Shown here piece after piece: positions 14,517 through 19,894 of a stretch of DNA of 19,894 nucleotides (its first letter is position 1; every line of letters starts with the position of its first letter). The stretch is from JAABRU01 sp050180235 (GTDB lineage Bacteria > Desulfobacterota > Desulfobacteria > Desulfobacterales > Desulfococcaceae): assembly GCA_050180235.1 (NCBI GenBank), contig JBFXEJ010000111.1:1-19894 (forward strand), given 5' to 3'. Under the pieces are notes generated by a model, which was not told where the DNA came from, searched no databases, and saw nothing but the letters and a program-made list of their open reading frames with translations. The translations under genes were made by a program, and so were the position numbers.

Positions 14517-16220
14517 TTGTTTTCATTTTTTTCCTTCAAAAACAGGGATACAGTTCTGCCATACTGCCTGGTGCTGACACTTCTGCTGCTTATCATCCTT
14601 TCTGTAATCCTTCTTTCCCTGGTCCCCCCTGTGAGCAGGGATGCAATGGTGCATCATCTGGCCATTCCCAAATTGTATCTCAGGCATGGGGGAATGTATG
14701 AAATTCCCCATATGAGTTTTTCCTATTATCCCATGAATATTGATCTCCTGTACATGATCCCCCTGTATTTCGGAAACGATACAGCCCCCAAATTTATCCA
14801 TTTCAGTTTCGCTCTTTTCACTGCATGGCTGATTTTCCATTATGTAAAAGAAAAAACAGACACGGTCTGGGCATTGGCCGGTGCTGCTTTTTTTCTTTCC
14901 ATTCCGGCAGTTGTGAAACTGTCAATAACAGCGTATGTGGATTTGGGGCTGGTTTTCTTTTCCACAGCATCATTTTTTCTGCTGTTTGAATGGATGAAAA
15001 ATGAATACCGTATCAAATTTCTTATTTTTTCCGGTATTTCATGCGGACTGGCAATGGGGGTGAAATACTCAGGACTGATTATATGTTTTCTTCTGACAAT
15101 GCTGGTTCTTTATGTTTTTTCCCTGTATCATCCCAACAATATGAAAAATTTGTTAAAAGGCATTGGTTACGGACTGATCTTTTTACTGGTGTCACTTCTG
15201 GTATTTTCTCCCTGGATGATACGCAACTGGAAATTGAAAAAAAATCCTGTCTATCCCTTATATGATAGTGTATTTCAGGGGCAGAACATAGAGTCCGATG
15301 ATATGATTATTGGGGATCCGACCAGTCAGTACGGCATTTTTACATACAGAAGTGTTATTTACGATGAAGAATGGTGGGAAATGGCAATGCTTCCCATCAG
15401 AATCTTTTTTCAGGGAGAAGACGGAAGCGGAAAGTATTTTGACGGAAAACTCAATCCTTTTCTGCTACTGTTCCCTCTGACTGCCTTTTTCTGCCGGAAA
15501 AAGGGTGAACAGAACCTCAGAAAAGAAAAAAATGCCATGTTTATGTTTTCAGTGCTTTTTTTTGCTTTCTGTTTTTTCAGCAGAGTACTGCGCATACGGT
15601 ATCTGGCACCCATATTTCCTTTTCTTGCCATACTGTCTGTTTTTGGTGCAAAATATCTGTGGGATATGTTTTCCGCCAGCTCCCAAACAGTCTTTCAGAA
15701 AGCAGGGAAACTGTGTGTTTGCACTGCATTTGCTGTTTCTGTGGGAATCAATGCAAATTATATCTCTGCCCAGTTCCGGCATGTGGAGCCTTTTCCCTAT
15801 CTTGCCGGGACGGTGAACCGGGATGAGTATATTGCAAAATATCTTCCGGAATATCCGGCAATGCAGTTCATCAATACAAAAGTTCCGGACACTGCCCGAA
15901 TTCTATTTGTTTTTATCGGAGGCCGGGGATATTATTGTGACAGAAATTATCTGCATGATGAGGATAAGGGAATAAGTATATTGGAAAAACTGCTAAAGAT
16001 GTCAGAATCTCCTGAACAGATACTGCTGGGACTGAAAAATCTGAAAATCACACATTTGCTGATTCGGTACAGCATTTTCAGTGAATGGATAGCTGAACAT
16101 TTTCCTCCGGAAAAACAGTCGCTGACAAAATCATTTTTCAATAAATATGTCAGTCAGATGTTTGTGAAAAACGGATATGGTGTTTTATTTGTGGCAGATT
16201 GCAGCAACAGCGATAACTGA
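14517..16220 (+). CDS. GT39-like membrane glycosyltransferase (phospholipid-carrier-dependent)
   Basis: A 567-residue polytopic protein with about ten membrane segments in the first ~420 residues and a ~150-residue periplasmic C-terminal domain. After the first membrane segment comes VSRDAMVHHLAIPKLYL (about 39-55), where the aspartate D42 holds the catalytic position of GT-C enzymes such as ArnT and PMTs. The pattern D-A-x-x-x-H-L-x-x-P-K is typical of phospholipid-carrier-dependent glycosyltransferases of the GT39/PMT_2 type. It probably moves a sugar from a polyprenyl phosphate to a lipid-linked glycan or protein; the exact substrates are unknown. It differs from the five TMTC-like proteins in lacking TPRs. 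The start is TTG at 14517, well supported by GAAGGAG (14502-14508) eight bases upstream, and it follows the permease by 13 bp. Confidence 0.8.
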   Translation: MFSFFSFKNRDTVLPYCLVLTLLLLIILSVILLSLVPPVSRDAMVHHLAIPKLYLRHGGMYEIPHMSFSYYPMNIDLLYMIPLYFGNDTAPKFIHFSFALFTAWLIFHYVKEKTDTVWALAGAAFFLSIPAVVKLSITAYVDLGLVFFSTASFFLLFEWMKNEYRIKFLIFSGISCGLAMGVKYSGLIICFLLTMLVLYVFSLYHPNNMKNLLKGIGYGLIFLLVSLLVFSPWMIRNWKLKKNPVYPLYDSVFQGQNIESDDMIIGDPTSQYGIFTYRSVIYDEEWWEMAMLPIRIFFQGEDGSGKYFDGKLNPFLLLFPLTAFFCRKKGEQNLRKEKNAMFMFSVLFFAFCFFSRVLRIRYLAPIFPFLAILSVFGAKYLWDMFSASSQTVFQKAGKLCVCTAFAVSVGINANYISAQFRHVEPFPYLAGTVNRDEYIAKYLPEYPAMQFINTKVPDTARILFVFIGGRGYYCDRNYLHDEDKGISILEKLLKMSESPEQILLGLKNLKITHLLIRYSIFSEWIAEHFPPEKQSLTKSFFNKYVSQMFVKNGYGVLFVADCSNSDN

Positions 16221-16232
16221 CAGGTTTTTATT

Positions 16233-18347
16233 TTGAAAAAAATATTGTTGTCCCTGACATTCCTTTTTATTCTGATCATCAGCAGCTACAGAAACACTTT
16301 TTATGCTTCATTCCATTTTGATGACTATCCCAATATCGTTCACAATTTCAACATACATCTTACTGATTTATCAATTGATTCTCTGTATCAATCATTTTTT
16401 ACCCCTACCCAGTACGGCAAAATATACCGTCCTGTGGCGATGCTGTCTTTTGCGCTGAACTGGTATTTCGGAAAAGAGGATGTTATCGGATATCATCTTG
16501 TAAACATATCTGTTCATACAATTTGTTCATTTATTCTTTTTCTGTGTGTTCTTAATTTATTAAAAACACCAAATCTGAAAGATACATACAAAGGCAACAT
16601 ATATTGTATTTCTTTTCTCACATCTGCAATATGGGCTATCCATCCTGTCCAAACCCAGGCAACAACATATATTGTTCAGAGAATGGCATCATTATGTGCA
16701 CTGTTTTATCTTATTGGAATTTATTATTATGTTAAATTCAGGCTCAGTATTGATCCCAGAAGAAAGACTGACGGGTCAGAGACCGTTGCGGGAAATATGT
16801 CTGTCTGTTTTAATTATAAGAATTTATCCTATATTTTTATTTGCATGGGGAGCTTTATCCTGAGTCTGGGGGCAAAAGAAAATGGTGTTACATTTCCCAT
16901 AAATCTTTTGCTGATGGAGATTATTTTTTTCACTAAAAGCAGAGAAAAAAAAATACTGTTTATTTTTGCACTTATGGGTGCATTTTTTTTGATTTTTATG
17001 ACCAGCAGCATGATTATCAAAAGTTCACCAGTCTCAATCATTTTTGAAGGATACAGAAATTTTCCCTTTACGCTCAGAGAAAGGTTTTTGACCGAAGCCC
17101 GAATTCTCATATTTTATTTTTCCCTGATTATATTTCCGAAAGCAGACCGTTTCTCCCTGTGCCATGATGTGGAAATCTCCACGTCCCTGTTGAATCCCTG
17201 GACAACACTTGCCTCAACTGTGGCACTTGCCGGACTTATTTTTTACGCATTTTCCCCCAAAAAAAACAACCCTCTGTTTTCTTTTGCTGTTCTTTTCTTT
17301 TTTCTCAATCATCTGGTGGAGTCGACTGTAATTCCGCTGGAGCTCATTTATGAACACCGGAATTACATGCCAACCCTTTTTCTGTTTCTTCCTGTTTCAG
17401 CGGGAATCAGCCATGCACTGGATTATTATCAGAATAAGAACACTTGCATTTACAGACTGATTATTATATTATGCGCCGCAGTGATCGGATGGATCAGCAT
17501 GGAAACCTATAAAAGAAACGGTGTATGGATATCAGAAAAATCATTATGGGAAAATAGCATACAAAATGCACCGCATCTGGCACGTCCCTACCATAATCTG
17601 GCACATGATCATTATGAAAAAATCGGAGATTATGACAAGGCATTGCAGTTATACCAAAAAGCGGCAGGCCTGAAATCTGTCAGAATGGATGAGCATAATG
17701 CTTCTTTCAACAATATCGGTAAGATATACTATATAAAAAAAGAATATGACAAGGCATTGGCGTATTACAGCAAAGCTTTGGATATTAATCCGGATGATGA
17801 AACAGTTTTGTACAACCTGACACTGGTGCTGATGGAAACAGAAAAGTGGGAAGAGGCTTTGGAAGAAACAGACCGCCTTCTCACAAAATCTGACAGCAGT
17901 ATTTACCGCAGTATGAAAGGGATTGTTCTGATGCGGATGAACAGGGCATCCGAGGCTGTTCTGTATTTTGAGCAGGTGCTGAAAATATCCCCTGATGATG
18001 GGCGGACAACTTTTTATCTGGGACTGGCCCTGAGTCTGTCCGGTGAATATGAAAAAGCGGATGCTGTTCTGAATCGGGCAAAAAAATTATCCATTGATAA
18101 AATTGCCGTTTATCTGTATCTTTTGGAAAACTGCCGTAAAAAAAATGATCACAACTGTTTTGACAGATATGCGGATGCAATGCTCTTGGAATTCAGTTTG
18201 GATGAGGTGTCTGAAAAAACAGATATGATTTCCCATAACCCGCTGATGGCTCCCCTGTCACAGGGATTGGCAGAGGCAATACGCGAAAAAGCGGAACATC
18301 AGGAAAGCACTCTACAGAACCCTCTTGATGAAACATTTGGATTATGA
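16233..18347 (+). CDS. TMTC-like GT-C glycosyltransferase with TPR tail (copy B3)
   Basis: A 704-residue member of the same subtype as the 6657 and 9395 products, but more diverged. Landmarks are FHFDDYPNI (27-35), HPVQTQATTYIVQRM (137-151), GAKENG (213-218), FPKADRFSL (301-309) and EHRNYMP (374-380). Membrane segments cover ~5-425. Better-formed TPRs than in its paralogues run from ~450 to ~640, for example EYDKALAYYSKALDINPDD. It also has a ~25-residue insert in a loop at about 172-197. The only usable start is TTG at 16233, 12 bp after the previous stop; the next in-frame methionine would remove the FDD loop. The ribosome site is weak (ACAGG). The predicted role is protein O-glycosylation from a lipid-linked donor. 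It is probably the last gene of the run starting at pilin 2. Confidence 0.85.
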   Translation: MKKILLSLTFLFILIISSYRNTFYASFHFDDYPNIVHNFNIHLTDLSIDSLYQSFFTPTQYGKIYRPVAMLSFALNWYFGKEDVIGYHLVNISVHTICSFILFLCVLNLLKTPNLKDTYKGNIYCISFLTSAIWAIHPVQTQATTYIVQRMASLCALFYLIGIYYYVKFRLSIDPRRKTDGSETVAGNMSVCFNYKNLSYIFICMGSFILSLGAKENGVTFPINLLLMEIIFFTKSREKKILFIFALMGAFFLIFMTSSMIIKSSPVSIIFEGYRNFPFTLRERFLTEARILIFYFSLIIFPKADRFSLCHDVEISTSLLNPWTTLASTVALAGLIFYAFSPKKNNPLFSFAVLFFFLNHLVESTVIPLELIYEHRNYMPTLFLFLPVSAGISHALDYYQNKNTCIYRLIIILCAAVIGWISMETYKRNGVWISEKSLWENSIQNAPHLARPYHNLAHDHYEKIGDYDKALQLYQKAAGLKSVRMDEHNASFNNIGKIYYIKKEYDKALAYYSKALDINPDDETVLYNLTLVLMETEKWEEALEETDRLLTKSDSSIYRSMKGIVLMRMNRASEAVLYFEQVLKISPDDGRTTFYLGLALSLSGEYEKADAVLNRAKKLSIDKIAVYLYLLENCRKKNDHNCFDRYADAMLLEFSLDEVSEKTDMISHNPLMAPLSQGLAEAIREKAEHQESTLQNPLDETFGL

Positions 18348-18365
18348 TAAGTAGTGTTATATAAT

Positions 18366-18484
18366 GCGAATTAGTGTTTAAATTCAATAAGGTAAATTCA
18401 GTCAGTTACAAAATAGGTTCCGGATGTCAGGTTTTATAACTTCCTGTTTTTGATGATTCCTAAATTTTTAACCCTTAACTGGAA
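18366..18484. repeat. MITE-like element, copy B, with imperfect 9-bp target duplication
   Basis: A 119-bp unit similar along its whole length to 11510-11627. Both start GCGAATTA, contain TTTATAACTT-CTGTTTTTG-TGATTCC, and end TTTTTAACCCTTAA-TGG. It is flanked by TTATATAAT (18357-18365) and TTATATAGT (18485-18493), identical at 8 of 9 positions. The terminal repeats have decayed more than in copy A, suggesting an older insertion. It fills much of the 292-bp gap between two genes. The rest of that gap, 18494-18639, shows nothing I can name. Confidence 0.72.
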
Positions 18485-18639
18485 TTATATAGTATAGTCA
18501 TACCGATAAAATTTTGCATTCATGCTCTTTCCTGACGGATTCAGATCCGATATCGCCTGCAATAAAAAGACATATTAAACCGGAATACAGTTGAATGCAC
18601 GTTTGAAAACCGGATAATTTTTTCAGCAATATATTCAAA

Positions 18640-19566
18640 ATGAAAAAAAAACTGATTTCCGTAAAACTGCAGAGAATCATATCCCTGATACTGGTGGTTA
18701 TACTCGTAGGCATCGTGATACATGAAGGCCATTCTTTGCTGGATGCAGTAAAAAAAACAAAACCGGGCTGGGCTGGTGCGGGTCTGATCTGCTATTATGT
18801 CAATTATTTTCTCCGGGCCATGCGCTTCAGGTTTGTTTCAGACGGCCAGATTCAACTGTGGCCGAATGCGATCCACTCGGCCTGTGTGCACGGAATTGCC
18901 ACATATATTTTTCCTTTCCGTTCCGGAGAACTGACTTTGCCGGTCATTCTGAAATCTGTGTCAGGCATCCCTCTTTTGGAAGGCGGACGCATACTGCTGA
19001 AAGCCAGAGTGCTGGATATCTTCACACTGGGTTTGTTTATGCTGATTGCATCAATAGTTTCAACTGCTCCGATTTCTGACACCCTGAGAATTTCATGGGG
19101 AGGAATTGGTCTGATACTGTGCATTATGCCCGGTTTCCTGAATATGCTGTGGAAAATCGGGAAGTATGCCTCTTCCCGTATTTCCCCTTATGCTGAAACT
19201 TTTGGAAACATGAAACTCCGGATTGGGGAACTGATCCTGACAATGGGCATCTGGACGGCCATTGCCCTGTGTCTGTTCTTTGCTGCCCGTTCTGTGGGGG
19301 TTCCCATAGGAATTGACGGGATATGGTTTCTGATAAGCATTCAGCTCCCCATGCAACTTATACCACTGCAGGGAATCGCGAATGCGGGCAATCATGAAGC
19401 CGGATGGGTTGCGGGACTGGCGATTTTGGGTATTCCCGCCTCCGAATCGCTCACATTTGCAATCACATCGCATGCCCTGCTGCTGCTGTATGTTCTTGCT
19501 TTGGGGCTGCCTGCATGGATCAGCAGGAAAAAGACGGTTTTTGAAAAAAATACGCAACATCATTAA
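18640..19566 (+). CDS. Flippase-like / lysylphosphatidylglycerol synthase TM-region family protein
   Basis: A 308-residue polytopic membrane protein of the LPG_synthase_TM (UPF0104, AglD-like) family. Visible signatures are NYFLRAMRFRF at about 55-65 and PFRSGELTLP at 92-101, with about eight hydrophobic segments to the C-terminus. Members occur beside glycosyltransferases and are thought to help move or present lipid-linked sugars, though biochemical proof is limited. There is no clear ribosome site. The ATG at 18640 is the first in frame after the intergenic region, and the long K-rich start (MKKKLISVKL) is typical. The following GT2 gene begins 15 bp after its stop, so the pair is probably one operon that supplies or handles polyprenyl-phosphate sugar for the GT-C enzymes to the left. 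Confidence 0.8.
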   Translation: MKKKLISVKLQRIISLILVVILVGIVIHEGHSLLDAVKKTKPGWAGAGLICYYVNYFLRAMRFRFVSDGQIQLWPNAIHSACVHGIATYIFPFRSGELTLPVILKSVSGIPLLEGGRILLKARVLDIFTLGLFMLIASIVSTAPISDTLRISWGGIGLILCIMPGFLNMLWKIGKYASSRISPYAETFGNMKLRIGELILTMGIWTAIALCLFFAARSVGVPIGIDGIWFLISIQLPMQLIPLQGIANAGNHEAGWVAGLAILGIPASESLTFAITSHALLLLYVLALGLPAWISRKKTVFEKNTQHH

Positions 19567-19581
19567 AAAAGGAAGGGAATC

Positions 19582-19894
19582 ATGTATAAAAACAAAAGTG
19601 TGTGTGCGGTTGTACCGGCACACAATGAGGAAACCCAGATAGGCAGAGTTATTGAAACCATGCCTGAATATATTGATAAAATTGTCATTATAGATGACAA
19701 AAGCAGGGATGGCACTGCCGGAATTGTAAAAGCATACCGGGAAAAAAATGATAAAATAATACTGATTGAACATGAAGCAAACCAGGGTGTCGGCGGAGCC
19801 ATTGCATCCGGTTACAAATGGGCTAGGGACAATCACGTTGACATGGCTGTTGTCATGGCCGGAGACGGTCAGATGGATCCCAGAGATCTGCCGA
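19582..19894 (+). CDS. GT2 family glycosyltransferase, polyprenyl-phosphate sugar synthase type (3' end off window)
   Basis: The first 104 codons of a GT-A fold glycosyltransferase. VPAHNEE (11-17), IIDDKSRDGT (36-45), NQGVGGAI (67-74) and the metal-binding stretch AGDGQMDPRDLP (93-104) are diagnostic of the dolichyl-phosphate mannose/glucose synthase branch of GT2. Such enzymes transfer a sugar from a nucleotide donor to polyprenyl phosphate on the cytoplasmic face, making the donor that GT-C enzymes use outside. The ribosome site GGAAGGG precedes ATG 19582. The C-terminus, including whether it carries membrane segments, is outside the window. The sugar cannot be told from this fragment. Confidence 0.88.
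   Translation, partial: MYKNKSVCAVVPAHNEETQIGRVIETMPEYIDKIVIIDDKSRDGTAGIVKAYREKNDKIILIEHEANQGVGGAIASGYKWARDNHVDMAVVMAGDGQMDPRDLP

Noticed and set aside
19093..19836. A 247-codon open frame on the minus strand opposite the flippase-like and GT2 genes
   Set aside because: It lies opposite two clearly recognised genes, its product has no recognisable domain and odd composition, and similar antisense frames occur opposite most genes in this window. It is a shadow of the coding strand.
1..19894. CRISPR arrays, tRNA or rRNA genes, toxin-antitoxin pairs, phage genes
   Set aside because: I looked for regularly spaced repeats, cloverleaf-like sequences and phage or toxin motifs and saw none. The only repeats supported are the two MITE-like units and the regulatory palindromes.

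Overview
The window looks like a piece of a deltaproteobacterial (Desulfobacterota or Myxococcota-like) chromosome. This is inferred from moderate base composition, sigma-54-type control of type IV pilin genes by a PilR-like regulator, and an ABC-transporter trio beside the pilins that recalls Myxococcus xanthus pilGHI. It is not read from any taxonomic marker. Every gene I can support is on the + strand.

Layout. (1) 1-183: the C-terminal end of an IS1-family transposase cut by the window edge. (2) 184-912: a class I methyltransferase. (3) 1073-8555: a tight gene run of two related GT-C/TPR membrane proteins, a PilR-like sigma-54 response regulator, and a third GT-C/TPR protein. (4) 8556-9345: a compact pilin unit with TGTC/GACA repeats, a sigma-54 promoter, a type IV pilin gene and a strong terminator. 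(5) 9395-12049: a second copy of the same theme, with a GT-C/TPR gene, TGTC/GACA repeats inside its 3' end, a sigma-54 promoter, a long structured leader carrying a MITE-like insertion, and a second pilin with an unusual prepilin cleavage site. (6) 12087-18347: a close-packed run of a TPR protein, ABC ATPase, ABC permease, a GT39-like glycosyltransferase and a fifth GT-C/TPR protein. (7) 18348-18639: intergenic space holding a second copy of the MITE-like repeat. (8) 18640-19894: a flippase-like membrane protein and the start of a polyprenyl-phosphate sugar synthase-type GT2.

How it may work together. The five GT-C/TPR proteins share the layout and landmark motifs of the eukaryotic TMTC O-mannosyltransferases: an acidic FDD loop after the first membrane segment, an H-P-x-x...R motif, a K-E/K-P loop, an (E/D)-R-x-Y-x-P motif, then TPRs. 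The GT2 enzyme could make the lipid-linked sugar donor, the flippase-like protein could help present it across the membrane, and the GT-C enzymes could transfer it to secreted acceptors. Their interleaving with two pilin genes, PilR and a PilGHI-like transporter makes type IV pilin O-glycosylation the most economical hypothesis. The domain calls are well supported. The link to pilin modification is inference.

The strongest sequence-level signals are the two matched sigma-54 promoters, each with a TGTC/GACA repeat cluster about 130 bp upstream and the activator encoded nearby, and the two roughly 118-bp MITE-like repeats, each with a 9-bp target duplication.
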